A stretch of 64,000 nt of DNA from Cladocopium goreaui. Taxonomy: Eukaryota; Sar; Dinophyceae; Suessiales; Symbiodiniaceae. Shown piece by piece: positions 41,237 through 52,571 of the stretch. Each line of letters begins with the position of its first letter. Within the stretch, counting starts at the first letter, position 1. The DNA lies in NCBI GenBank assembly GCA_947184155.2, contig CAMXCT020001680.1, positions 395,001-459,000 of the forward strand. Reading direction: 5' to 3'. The notes beneath the pieces are model-generated. The model had not been told where the DNA came from. It searched no databases and worked only from the letters and a program-made list of their open reading frames with translations. The translations under genes were made by a program, and so were the position numbers.

Positions 41237-42720
41237 ACATGGAATATGGGGCCGGACTGTAGGTCTCCAATATGCCAAAGGTCTTGAAGAGAGGCCCCAT
41301 GCTTATAGGTTGGTTTATGGACCCCATTATATATATATAACTATAGTTATCAGTATAATAAACCATAGTTATTGGAGTTATGTTCACCAACTTAGCTATC
41401 TAAGTGAATTGCGCAAACGTTAAGTTTATAAACCCCATAACTTAGCTATCATATATTCCCCAGAAACACAAACGTCAACCAATGAAGTCAATTGCACCAA
41501 CTTAGCTATCCTTTTGGTGCCCCGTCTTGGGAGGTTCAATGAGAAAACATCTTGCAGAACTCATTGTGGACGATCTACGTTGGACTCCTTATGGACTCTG
41601 TGGGTTTCTCATCAAATGTGCTGGTAGTTGATTGATTCAACCAATATATCATATGTTTGTCTATTATATATAAATATCATATAATCATGATTAGTCATAT
41701 AAATATAATTAATTATAATTATTATTACATATGTATATATATATATACATATTATATAATATTGTATATATATATATATATACATTTATATTATATATAT
41801 GTATATATACATTTATATTAGGTATACTATAACAAATAATATGTTGTAGTGCATGTGTGTTGATAAGACCTCTGTGTGTGTGTACGTGTTACAACTCATG
41901 TGAACCAAATGAACATGGTATGGGTTAAAAATTGGACATTGTACCCAAACAGTGAAGACTGCATCAAACGTGACCAAAATCTTAGCCCATAATTATACAC
42001 CCGAACTGGTCGGTGGTTTCAACCTATTGTAAAAGATCTATAGAAGCATGCATGCCAGCAGAGCAGGGGTTTTGTCACAATCCGACAACACCAAGCAGCC
42101 AAGAGTGAAACCCGCTTCGGAACCAAACACATTACTTGGATGTGCATCCCAGTTTCATCGCAAGTGGTGAATATTCCTCAATAATCCTCAAAAGATAAGT
42201 CGGTGTTTGTTGCATGTAAACTAAACTGGCTCAACTAACCATGGTTACTACTTACTAACCTGCTTTCTGGTAAAAACATGTAAAAACATGTTAGAACCCA
42301 TCTCAAAAATAATATTAATATCTATGAGTATATATATATATATGAATTTACTGACTTAATTGGAATGACCCTTCCAAGAGACACCTTGAACACAAAAAAA
42401 ACATCAAAAACGTACAGAATCTGCCCGCTCCAGGCTTTTCCATGCTCCGAAAGCGTCTCTGAAGTGAGGGCCTGGGGCCGCTGGGGCTGTGGCAATCAAC
42501 CAGCACTGCAACCCTCCCAGCTGAGGGAAGTTGCAGAAAGAAAAACTGCCAACATGTCTTTGTCTGAAACTGGGGCAGCTGTCAATTCACGCTTAATAAT
42601 CACTGCCCCCATCAAAAATGACCATTCGGGGAATAGTTTACATCCCGTTCTCAGACACACTCAAATCTAACATTAAGTTGGTTGATGGATCTCTTTATAT
42701 TCCATACTATTAAGGTCCTG
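41237..42720. other. AT-rich, mostly unassigned
   Basis: Long (at)n runs at 41670-41830. A partial family C left end at about 42005-42040. At 42420-42600 both strands are open and GC-rich, so an exon is possible but neither strand nor product can be assigned. Confidence 0.4.
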
Positions 42721-42829
42721 TACCAGTTATAAATGGTAAAACAAATGGTTATAAATGGTGTTATTCCATAAACGGGGTTATAACTGACTGACAATTAACT
42801 TATAACTGCTATTTTGGGTCAAAACTGTG
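42721..42829. repeat. Family B hairpin, diverged
   Basis: accagttataaatggtaaaac, ggttataaatggtgttattccataaa and cttataactgctattttgggtcaaaactgtg. The right arm carries the ccaaaata-type module. Confidence 0.6.
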
Positions 42830-42876
42830 TTCTCATAGAATTCTATGATATCCCCCACTTTCACGGCGAACGTTAC

Positions 42877-42969
42877 CGAATTCGTTGGCCTTCAAACGGT
42901 CAAAGCACTTCAGCACTGCACGTCGCTCATCAGGCAGCTGACGACGCCTCGGGAAAGTGTGAGATGCGA
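42877..42969 (-). CDS. PPR-like exon
   Basis: Between CACTTCTCAG (acceptor) and GTAACG (donor) 93 bp read ASHTFPRRRQLPDERRAVLK followed by CFDRLKANEF. The RRAVLKCFDRLKANEF segment resembles the second PPR helix (A-x-x-x-F-x-x-M/L). First residues are phase 2. Confidence 0.5.
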
Positions 42970-43598
42970 CTGAGAAGTGGAAGGGAAATTGGGCAGCATC
43001 TCAATATCAATCCTCTGAAAATAGGGCACCCCTAAATCCATTTAAGGGGAATCTTCAAGATTTTCCCTAATTAATCAACTAGATATTCGGGGGGTATACC
43101 ATATTCTCGAACGCATCCATATTGAAAGGATCAGTTGCATGGGCCCGACTTCGGCACAAAATAGACCAAATGATGTCGAACATGTTGTCGAAGCAAAAGC
43201 AAATTGGGACCTTCAACATCTTTCAGCCAACATATCTAGGATGTTGAGCCCAACATCCTACGGGGTTTTGGTTAAAATTTGGGATTGCAAAGGTGCACTA
43301 TCCAAAGATGGCAACACCATTAAGCACCACGAGCAGCCGTTCATCTGCAGCAACGGCTTCCGTAAAAAAACCCAGCCCATACAGCTAGATCTTTGGTCCC
43401 TGTAACTTGAACCGCAGCCTGAGTGATTTTGGGGGGATCTTCCCAACATCTCCCAAGATTATCCTAACAAAACCACACATAGTCATAGTGTGAGTTATAT
43501 CTCATGATATCCCCATTAATAAAATAACCCCCTAAAAATTACAATGATATCCCCCATTCTGGCTGGGAGTCCTGCTGGATTTGTCAAATAAACCATGA

Positions 43599-43694
43599 CC
43601 CATAGGATCCATGGTGCTGGTATATATGCTAACATGACTGGGGTATATTGATGGGATCCATGTTACCATATATAGCATACATGGATCCTATGGG
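43599..43694. repeat. Family D hairpin
   Basis: CCCATAGGATCCATGGTGCTGG left and CATGGATCCTATGGG right; gtatatatgctaacatgactggggtatattgatggg core. Confidence 0.88.
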
Positions 43695-43709
43695 TGAGAT
43701 TTTATGAGT

Positions 43710-43860
43710 GTCACCGCGCCCCTTCTCGTACCTCAAGAGTCGCAAGAACTCATCGATGGGCAGATCCGGCTGATCTCCACGGCCGCCCGCGATGGTCATG
43801 GGCATTTGGGGCACCTGAAGGAGCTTACAGCGTGTTACAGGGCGCCCGAGTTCCTTAAAG
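43710..43860. other. GC-rich coding-like patch, strand unresolved
   Basis: Minus frame TIAGGRGDQPDLPIDEFLRL followed by LR and a GTACGAG donor-like site; plus frame ELIDGQIRLISTAARDGHGH. Both are open and plausible. One is probably an exon. Confidence 0.35.
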
Positions 43861-44469
43861 GATGCTTAAAGGATAACTCTTGGAGTAGACATAGTAAACT
43901 AGTTTGTTTATGGATGTTAATGGGGTAAAACGAAGTTGTAACTGGGGCACCTTGTATGGAGTAAGAAGGTCGAATTATTATTATTGTTATTATTATTTAC
44001 TTGTTTGAGGGATCTTGAGGGATTATATGTGTATAGATATATAAATATATATATTATATATTTTCTCCATATATGATCACTTCTGATAACTGTAAGGGTT
44101 GATGCAAATATCAGACAGTGACCGGCTCACACCTGATCACTGAGTTTCCTTTTCGAACAATGATCTGATATATCCAAACCATAAGTAGCGTCCGCTCGTC
44201 AACTACAGGACCCACCACACAATGCACAACAATAGTAGGTATGCTTGACCAAGTATTGATTGATTTTCTTTCCTGCTTTGCTGTCTGTTTGGGGGCTTTG
44301 CCCACTGGCTGTCAAACTTGGTCCACAAAACAAAATGAAAGGGCAACATGGCTCGTTAGGGACCCATCATTACGGCATCATTGGACACAACGTGGACCTG
44401 CAACCAGATCAACCAGGGATCGTGTACCCAGGAATACAAACCACACAAAGTCAACAAAAGCTGGTGCTT

Positions 44470-45235
44470 GGGCCCATTTGCTGCTCTCTTGGGGCTGTTT
44501 CATGACAACCTACAAACCTTACAGGGCTTGCAGATCCAAAGGGGCTGGGCTGGGGCCTGTAGGTTGACAACCTACGGCGCTTACAGATTCAACAAGGATG
44601 GGGCTGGGGCCGCTTGTCTGCTGTCTTGGGGCTGTAGGTTGACAACCTACAGGGCTTACAGATTCAAAGGGGCGAGGTTTGGGCCGATTCTCTGCTATCT
44701 TGGGCTGTAGGTTGACAACCTACTGTACAGCGCTTAGAGATTCAAAAGGGATGGGGCTGGGGCCACTTGAGTCTGCTATCTTGGGGCTGTAGGTTGACAA
44801 CCTACAGCGCTTTCAGATTCAAAAGGGATGGGGCCGGGGCCACTTGAGTCTGCTATTTTGGGGCTGTAGGTTGACAACCTACAGCGCTTACAGACTGAAA
44901 GGGGCAGGGTTGGGGCCAATTGTCTGCTATCTTGGGGCTGCAGATTGACAACCTATGGCGCTTACACATTCAAAGCGGCAGGGCTTCGGCCGATTCCTTG
45001 GGGCTGTGGTTGACAACCTACAGGGCTTACAAAGTCAAAATGGTAGGGCGTGGTACGATTCTTTGCTGTCTTGGGGCTCTAGGTTGACAACTTACGGTGC
45101 TCACAAATTGAAAGGATCGAGCCTTGGGCCGATTCTCTGCTATCTTGGGACTGTAGGCGGCGCTTAGAGATTCAAAAGGGACGGGGCTGGGGCCAATTGT
45201 CTGCTATCTTTTTACATAGCTTCCACAGTGTCAAA
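44470..45235. repeat. Tandem array of 65-82-bp units with internal palindrome
   Basis: The word gttgacaacct or a close variant recurs at 44573, 44638, 44711, 44793, 44870, 44943, 45009 and 45083, with weaker units at each edge. The unit carries ttggggctgtaggttgacaa, cagcgcttacagattcaaa, a ggggctggggcc run and tctgctatc. Each unit holds gtaggttgacaacctac, an 8-bp perfect inverted repeat around one base. Spacing is uneven (65-82 bp) because short insertions occur between the palindrome and the G-rich part. No frame is conserved over the array. Confidence 0.92.
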
Positions 45236-46695
45236 GGAGTGAGGCGGGTGCTGGTTGTTCCCTGGAGTTTGTGGATTGGCGACTTACAGCATTCAAATGA
45301 TATCTCTCAGAGATGCAACTGATAGTAACTGGGGCTATCTTGCCACCTTGATCTGCATAGCTGGGATGGTCCAACCCTTGGTTCCGAAAGGGTTTTTGGA
45401 TGGGAGGTTTGGCACCCCATTGGGGTCTCTAGCTGAAACCATGTTTGGATGGAAACTGTCGTATCTTCAAATAGAAAGGCACTAAAAACACACATATGGA
45501 GTATCCTTCCCTTTTTATAGGAACAGAAAGTAAAGAACAAGAAAAAACGCCAAACATGATTCATTCGGGGCCACGATTTTTCCAATTATACAAGTACTTC
45601 ATGAACCAAATGCAGAGGTTCGTTCGAATCTTCTTACGAGTAGGAGGCTTCAAACATTTGGAACCAAGCAAGACATCTACATGTAGAACATCCATCATCC
45701 ATCTATGTATTTGTGTTTATAGACTGGGTCCTATGGTTCCTTCGCACATACTGTTGTTCCACTTTCTAAAGTGAGCTGGGCATCTGATTGAGTCACAAGG
45801 AACTCCTCTCAGAGGATCAAAGCTTGAGGTCTAAGACGAGATTAAATGGAAGTTTTTTCAGGAAGCTATTTCTTGGGTGTTGCTAAAATGACATACCCCT
45901 GTGAACCTGGGGCGAAACCACCAAAAATCGAGACTTTGGATGATTTGGGGTGGTTCCCAAGTTGGAGCTCCCCCGGTTCGCGCCTTTGCCGGAGGCCAAA
46001 ACGAGATTTGCCATGGTGTCACTGGAGCTTGCGGCCCCAAATTCAGGTTGTAGCCATGTTTATAGTCAACATTTGGCAGTGTGTCAAAACCCTGGTACCC
46101 CTGTAGTTCACATCAAAATAGCTGGGATTTATGGATGTGAATAACCCACTAAACATGGTATTAATAGGTATTGATCCATACCCATTTTGCTGCAAGCACT
46201 ATCCGGAACATCTAGTCTGCCTGAAGCGTCTTCCCCTTCAACCTTTCGTGCTGTTTTTCGTTCCCGTGTTCTCTTTCCTAAGATTTGTGTATTAACGTTC
46301 ATACTTCGTTTCAAATCCGCTTGGGTCGGCTAAAACTAGGTTGCCCCAAAAATGTGATGATTTAGAACTTCATTTTCTCCACTCTAAAAGTGCCATTCTT
46401 GGCTTAAAAAAAAACACCACTTGTCGCTATAGGAACTGCTCTGACAGCCATTGGCAGCCGCGAAAATCGTCAATCGTGATCCTCAAGGATCATTTTTGTG
46501 AGTTGTGGCATTTAGGTCCCTCCAAGACCTGAAACAAAAAAAATCCAACGATTTTTCCTGGTTGTATCTGAACATGCCCAAATTGAGAAAAATCCTGACG
46601 TTGAAACCGAGCCAACTTTTCTACGATGACCTCTGTGGGAGCCCATTGGATTCTCGTCCACTTCCCCATTCCAAAAATCGAAAAATCAACTGCGG
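45236..46695. other. Unassigned, with one possible GC-rich exon
   Basis: 45950-46040 is GC-rich and open on the minus strand, with a weakly PPR-like reading (DTMANLVLASGKGANRG). Not strong enough to call. The remainder shows nothing recognised. Confidence 0.3.
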
Positions 46696-46808
46696 TACCC
46701 TCTGGTAAACATACAAAACTATTGAAAATCACCATTTTTAATGGGTAAATATATTACCCATTAAAAAATGGTGATTTTCAATAGCTATGTTGACATAACC
46801 AAAGGGTA
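46696..46808. repeat. Family A hairpin, long palindrome
   Basis: The inner arms ctattgaaaatcaccatttt / aaaatggtgattttcaatag pair over about 30 bp with a single-base indel around an atat centre. The outer ends TACCCTCTGGTAA and TAACCAAAGGGTA differ in module. Confidence 0.9.
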
Positions 46809-47334
46809 AATACATGTAAATACCCCTATAGAGACCGCCATATTTTCGGGCGGAAGCTCGCAGATTCATGGCCCGATCATACCAAAAACCCCTCCGTCCT
46901 TCGCTGACCACCCATGTTTCTTGATGCAAAGTCGGCCACCTATCATCCGACCCTAAACCGCAACGATTTGACAACTGAAAATCGCTGGACTCTCATGGCA
47001 TCTGGGTTGAGGGTCATGGCACTGTTAAGTATAAAAACTTCTGACATGTATATAAATACAAGTATAGAATATAAGTAATTGTAAGCATATGTCTATATAT
47101 ATATATATGTATATATATATGTATATAGATATATTCCCTATGGATCCAGCCGTGCCTTCTCAGGAAGTATTTGGGGTGTGATCGGAGGGTTAAGTGTTCG
47201 CAGGAAGTATCCGGATTCACAGGAATTGTAGATACATTGAATATCATTGAATGCACTGTTTACTTGTTATACAATACAGATACACACAACATATACTATG
47301 ATATACATATATATATAATATATATATATATATT

Positions 47335-47600
47335 ACATAATAGTATAATATAGTATAGTATAGTATAGTAAAGTATAGTATAGGTAATAGGAATAGGTAT
47401 AGGCATAGGTATAGGTATAGGTATACGTATAGTATAGTATAGCATAGTATAGCATAGTATTAGTATTAGTATTAGTATAGTATAGTATAGTATTAGTGTT
47501 AGTATTATATTAGTATTAGTATAGTATAGTATTAGTATTAGTATTAGTATTAGTATAGTATTAGTATAGTATAGTATAGTAAATCTGTATAAATATATAT
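47335..47600. repeat. tagtat/tagta minisatellite
   Basis: Mixed pentamer and hexamer repeats (tagtatagtat, tagtattagtat, taggtatagg). Open frames through it are artefacts. Confidence 0.95.
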
Positions 47601-48172
47601 ATATATAGAACACGCATATATATATATATATATATATGTAGTGTACGGACCCACTGTTTTACAATGTTTGAATGGCCAGTATCCTTTCTTCAAAAACAGT
47701 CTCCAAGAGACGCCTTAGTCGAACATTCCACCGGCCGCTCCCCACATTTACTGTACATCTAATGGGGATACAACCAATAATATATGGCTGTACCTATATC
47801 TATCTCTCCATATGTATATTCATATATATATATATACTGGGATTCATACAACTATATATCTATATACATACATACATACATACATATATATATATGTATT
47901 ATATCATATAATCATATAATAAAACATGATGTGGATATGTCTGAAAATGAGGTATACCCGCCCAAATTGCCATTTTAATACGTAGGCATCATAGTGATTA
48001 ATCACTGGATACTGAGGTACACTAGACTCAAACGCTATCTAATACAATCATGTAATCCCTTCCCTCACTCATAGAACAAACACCCCCCAGAGTCACTGTG
48101 GGTAATTCGTGCGTGATTTACACATATGTGGGACCTGACAATGGAGTGTTTGATATGAACGGGGCATGGGAT

Positions 48173-48230
48173 TAATGGTAACCATACCCGCCTATAAACA
48201 TGGTGATGACTGGGGGATGGTAACCATGGC
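48173..48230. repeat. Family H segment
   Basis: taatggtaaccatacccgcc and ggggatggtaaccatgg with gatgactggg between. Opposite-strand relative at 20060-20115. Confidence 0.55.
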
Positions 48231-48303
48231 ATTGTTTTGCCACCATGATTTGTTGTTGTCATTGTTGTTATTGAAGATCATTTACTATGATTATAATTGC
48301 TAT

Positions 48304-48413
48304 TACCATCTGGTTGTTTAACATAGCCATGGAAAATCACCATTTTAATAGGTAAACCTCTATTTCCATGGGCCATCCTATCCCATGGGTATGTTAGTCA
48401 TAACCAGAGGGTA
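48304..48413. repeat. Family A hairpin
   Basis: TACCATCTGGTTGTTTAAC left and CATAACCAGAGGGTA right; tatttccatgggcc interior. Confidence 0.8.
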
Positions 48414-48779
48414 AATCCCATTATCATCCCATTCTTCACCATTGTTAATCCATTGTTAAACCATGAAAAATCACCATTATAGTGGTTAAATAACCATTTT
48501 CCAACAAAGTGGGACCCTTTTCGTTACCCAAAAAAACAACGCCGATTGACCCCACGACCCAAGTTGACGTGGGAAATCTGAACCGCTCGCCGCGAGGGAT
48601 CCCCAAGTGAATCTTAAGGGATTTCCGATACAAAAAACATGACCAATTTGTAAAAAAATGCATCTATCCAAATGATAATTTCCGATAAAATAAATATATA
48701 CACATATATATATATATATTATATAAATTCCCATTTCACAACCAATCAGCCAAGATATTCCTATATGGATGCTCTTTAC

Positions 48780-48890
48780 CAATGCCCTCAACCCAGGTCT
48801 TTCGTTTGCTGAGTTCGTTGCTTCAGCGCCGTGATTTTTCAATACTCGTCGTCCCTCCTTCAGAGGGACCTGTGTCGTGATCCATGCCAT
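48780..48890 (-). CDS. Possible PPR-like exon
   Basis: Reads MAWITTQVPLKEGRRVLKNH followed by GAEATNSANERPGLR. The ATNSANER part is distantly like the PPR start. Could be a first exon, since an ATG opens the frame. Confidence 0.3.
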
Positions 48891-48961
48891 CGAGATGCAG
48901 GTCGGAGCTTCTCAGGTTTTCTTCGTCCTTTCTCGTTTGGACAGACAATTCAGAGACACTT

Positions 48962-49064
48962 TACAGTTATGGCCATTTATCAATTATAACTGGTTATAAA
49001 TGGGATTATATATTCTATAAATGGGGTTATAAGTACTTATAACTAGTAAAGGGCCATAACTGTA
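48962..49064. repeat. Family B hairpin
   Basis: TACAGTTATGGCCATTTATC left and AAGGGCCATAACTGTA right; close to the consensus copy at 33311-33413. Confidence 0.9.
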
Positions 49065-49182
49065 AGTTGGTTGAACTCACTAGAATAGCTGTTGGATGTA
49101 TGATGAGTAAAACTGTAGTCAATGGGGTTTACAAACCAACTCACTTATGATTTATAACTGGTGGACAGCACCGTTTGTTGAG

Positions 49183-49309
49183 TCATTGTCACCCGACCCA
49201 GCTTCCAGCGTGCACGTGTTGCGTCAAATCCACGCCCAAAGCTTTGAGGCTCTTTGGCGGAAGTGTGAAAAAGAACTATCCTCAGGCTTCATATACCGCA
49301 TCATACAAG
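49183..49309 (+). CDS. Unrecognised plus-strand exon
   Basis: After TTTGTTGAG, 127 bp read SLSPDPASSVHVLRQIHAQS followed by FEALWRKCEKELSSGFIYRI and IQ, then GTGGTG as donor. Charged and helical. No domain recognised. May belong to the gene whose 3' end is at 50402, although the exon phases do not join directly (another exon would be needed). Confidence 0.45.
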
Positions 49310-50249
49310 GTGGTGCCCTCCCAAAAGTTCAAAAGTTGGTTTATAAACCACAGGAACCACAGGACCACTTTTTTACATCCAGGGTTGATCTATAGAAATA
49401 CCTCAGGCCCAGAGTCTGTGATTTCATCAGGGCATAGATTGGTGCATTCCTCCTTGGAGGCTCCTCAAGAGTAGGTTAAACCATTGAACATATGTGGTAA
49501 CATACTAAGATACAGTACATATTTTGATATATGCTTATATGTATCAATTGAGGGCAAGGTAGCTACAACTGTTGTCAACAAATGGTTTGGAGTGATGTTT
49601 TATTTGCACTGTGTCAATTCGATGAAATACACTCAGTCGAGAGTCTAGGCATGTCTGTATCCCAAAAAATGCTCCTCATTTCAACCAATCATCCTCTCGT
49701 GGTCGAGAAAAAGAAACACATTCAATTTCTATGGCTCTTTCCTTGAGAAAAAAAACAGTTTATATGGCTGAAAGCTCTTGTCGTTGAGGTTTAACACATC
49801 CAATTTCTGATGAAACAAACCACCAAGCAATGGATTTCTATGTCAGGTCACCTTCACAATGTTCACCGGTCCCAAAGAAGGATCATTCAAGGCAGCGGTT
49901 TTTCAACAAAGTTCATTGGATCATTCAAAACATGGGCTCAGAATTATTCCGAATAATAGGTGCATTAAAATATTATTGGATTAATAGGATATAATAGGTT
50001 CATTATAATATATTATTGAACCATCCATAAAATCTCAAGCCCAGCCAATCCACACTTAGTTTACATGGGTATGGGTCAATACCTATAGATACATTTTTAG
50101 TGGGATGAGCATCCATTTACCAGCTATTTTTATGTTCACCAGGGGTACAAGGTTTTGACCCACTGCCACATCATGTACCACACTAATTCCTATAGCTTTA
50201 CGTCATGGAACACTTCCGCGCTCGTTCCACGTCACCTCTCTGCATTGAG
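49310..50249. other. Unassigned sequence
   Basis: A short aataggtgcattaaaatattattgga duplication at 49955-50020. No gene recognised. Confidence 0.4.
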
Positions 50250-50402
50250 AGATGGGAAGTGTCAACTTTGGGTGGTGCTGAAATGCAAGTCTGCCGTACT
50301 TCAACCATGTTTACATATGTACAACTGGTTGGTGAAGAAACCAGAGTGGTGAATCGGGTGGATGGGAGATTGATCAAGATTCAATGTGCTTCCGAACCAT
50401 AG
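50250..50402 (+). CDS. 3' exon resembling a CaMKII association domain
   Basis: 50 codons and TAG. Reads RWEVSTLGGAEMQVCRTSTM, FTYVQLV, then GEETRVVNRVDGRLIKIQCA. The order (strand, tyrosine-rich strand, E-E-T-R-V-x-x-R-x-D-G-R-x-x-x-I) resembles the end of the calcium/calmodulin kinase II association domain, an NTF2-like fold that assembles oligomers. The similarity is judged by eye and upstream exons were not found, so kinase linkage is unknown. An AG (tgcattgag) precedes the exon. Confidence 0.45.
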   Translation, partial: RWEVSTLGGAEMQVCRTSTMFTYVQLVGEETRVVNRVDGRLIKIQCASEP

Positions 50403-50423
50403 AAAAAAAGGTGCATATCATAC
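50337..50423. repeat. Dispersed duplication, copy 1
   Basis: gaaaccagagtggtgaatcg through gtgcatatcata is repeated at 51161-51247 with about one difference. It includes the last 22 codons of the exon ending at 50402 and leads directly into a family C hairpin in both places. Confidence 0.9.
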
Positions 50424-50521
50424 CTGGTTGGTGATTTCCACCCCTCTGAAAAATATTAGTCAATGGGAAGGATGATCCCATATATTATGGAAAATAAAAA
50501 CTGTTTGAAAACACCAAACAG
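50424..50521. repeat. Family C hairpin
   Basis: CTGGTTGGTGATTTCC left and GAAAACACCAAACAG right; ttagtcaatgggaaggatg core. Confidence 0.8.
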
Positions 50522-51160
50522 ATAAACTATCCTCAGGGTTAGCCTTCCCAAATGATGACTCAGCCAGGTTTGATCATATGATACATGATTGGTTGCATTA
50601 GAAGCGATTTCGTGGGGGACATCTCCAAAAGGATTAAACCAGTGGTCTATTTATCAATTTGACCAACGGAACACATGGCTGTACACCTCCGGCAATGAAT
50701 AAATTGGTAGCTGCAAAATCATCTCTACTACCTGAGCACTGAAAGTGCTCTTGCAACAACTGCCAAATGGGTGACTGTCTAGGCCGGTGGTCATTGGCAA
50801 GCGGGCTGACATGTCAACGATGGAGTTCTTTGCAGTATCGGGAACTTGCAAGTTCAGCACGCTGTTCAGCAATCTAAAACTGCAATTCATCCGGAAATTC
50901 AACCTTCCAAAGTTGGCTCAAAAAAAACTCCATATTTCCGAATGCTATCCAAATATGCGACTCAGTGCAGTGAAACCATACATATTATATATATATATAC
51001 TGCTTGGATGTGCTTATACTGACTATATAGTTATATGATTGTAAAATTTACAAATATTACACAAATGTATATATATATATATATGTATGCATGATATATG
51101 CGTCTAAACGAGTTAGCCACCTAGCCATTTGATTGGCTCGTGCTGTTGATCTTGCGGCAA

Positions 51161-51247
51161 GAAACCAGAGTGGTGAATCGGGTGGATGGGAGATTGATCA
51201 AGATTCAATGTGCTTCCGAACCATAGAAAAAAACGTGCATATCATAC
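51161..51247. repeat. Dispersed duplication, copy 2 (exon fragment)
   Basis: Near-identical to 50337-50423, including the stop codon. The upstream part of the exon is not present, so this is a fragment rather than a second functional exon. Confidence 0.88.
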
Positions 51248-51342
51248 ATGGTTGGTGGTTTTAACCATGAAACATATTAGTCAATGGGAAGGATTCTCCG
51301 ATATATTATGGAAAATAACAAATCTTCCAAACCACCAACCAT
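51248..51342. repeat. Family C hairpin
   Basis: atggttggtggttttaacc left and ccaaaccaccaacc right. Follows the second duplication copy, as the copy at 50424 follows the first. Confidence 0.85.
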
Positions 51343-51509
51343 ATATATATATATATATACATATTATACATATTATACATATATTATACATATATTATAC
51401 ATATATTGTATACATATATTATACACATATCTTATATACATATAATAACATTTTTATATGATTTAGAATCCCCAACAAAACCATACAATACCATCAACAT
51501 CAACCATTC

Positions 51510-51670
51510 ATTTCCCCAGCCGCCAACCGGACGTCCAACGTTGGGGTCCAATCTACCGGACGTCCACCGTGTCGACCATGGCGACGCGCAAGGACTGGGA
51601 GCACTTGCTCGGCAGCTGGTCAGCGCCGAAAGGACAGCTGGTGGCACTTTTTGGGATGGCAAATCGCCTG
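51510..51670. other. GC-rich coding-like patch, strand unresolved
   Basis: Starts after cattcatttccccag. Plus frame VHRVDHGDAQGLGALARQLV; minus frame VPPAVLSALTSCRASAPSPC, which is faintly PPR-like. Probably one exon; not assigned. Confidence 0.35.
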
Positions 51671-51771
51671 CAGTTATGGCCATTTATCAGTTATAACTGG
51701 TTATAAATGGGATTATACATTCTATAAATGGGGTTATAAGTACTTATAACTGATAAATGGCCATAACTGTG
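51670..51771. repeat. Family B hairpin
   Basis: GCAGTTATGGCCATTTATCAG left and TGATAAATGGCCATAACTGTG right; nearly the consensus. Confidence 0.9.
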
Positions 51772-52233
51772 TGATCAAAACAGGTGATGCGGATTTCGGA
51801 GGAATTCAGGTCTCACCGGTGGTTTTGACATGTTTTGACCTTTGTTCTTATGAATTATCATGGTACTAGATGCAAACAATGATTAACATGTCCGCTGTTT
51901 CCTTGTGGGTTTCCTATTGGGGTGAAACCCCAATGTCATGCCCACTGGGAAGATCTGCCCAAAGCCGGCAATAAACCATCCCCAACATGGCCATATAGGC
52001 GGTATAAACCATCCATAACCACCCCTTACCAGGTAGCGGAATATTCTTGGGGTGCCCCACATTACGAGTCATTGGTTGCCCTAAAAAACTGAATCTCGAT
52101 AGCTCAAATGATGAGCTAGCTGCTAGCTTTCTGGGAATCAGTACCCATCTTGCAGGCAAAACCAATCCATAGAATCGGGGAAAAATACTGAAACCGAACA
52201 GCATTTCGCTTGGCCGAGTTTGATTCCTGGCAG

Positions 52234-52378
52234 GATATGCAGGTGTTTTTGGAAGCCACCGAGCAGCAGTGCCGGCATTCACGTGGTCAGCACCACGCTC
52301 AACAGATCGTGATTCGCCGGAGTTCCAGTGCCTCTACCTGGCAAACTCTGGAAGTACCCTGGCAACTGCTTACCCCGG
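52234..52378 (+). CDS. Penultimate exon of an unrecognised gene
   Basis: 145 bp after GATTCCTGGCAG. Reads DMQVFLEATEQQCRHSRGQH, then IVIRRSSSASTWQTLEVPWQ and LLTP. It ends at GTGAATGAG and, if unspliced, would hit a TGA two codons later. The one leftover base joins the next exon in frame. Confidence 0.55.
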
Positions 52379-52431
52379 GTGAATGAGTCCAATTCTGTCA
52401 GATTCTCCCATTGATAACTGGGTTATTTTAG

Positions 52432-52571
52432 TAGGTCCTCCAAGTAGAGCTTCATGCGATGGTGAAATTTGGTTGATAAAATTTCGCATATCCGAAGCTA
52501 TCCCACCAGGAGGTGAGAAACCTACTACTAAGCTCATGGACTATCCAGGTGATTCACATGTATTGCGCTAG
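52432..52571 (+). CDS. Last exon of an unrecognised gene
   Basis: Follows TTATTTTAG. After two completing bases it reads GPPSRASCDGEIWLIKFRIS, EAIPPGGEKPTTKLMDY and PGDSHVLR, then TAG. The phase matches the exon ending at 52378 across a 53-bp intron. No domain recognised. Confidence 0.55.

Noticed and set aside
44241-45167. Plus-strand frames across the 44.5-45.2 kb array
   Set aside because: Unit lengths are not multiples of three and no frame is conserved between units.
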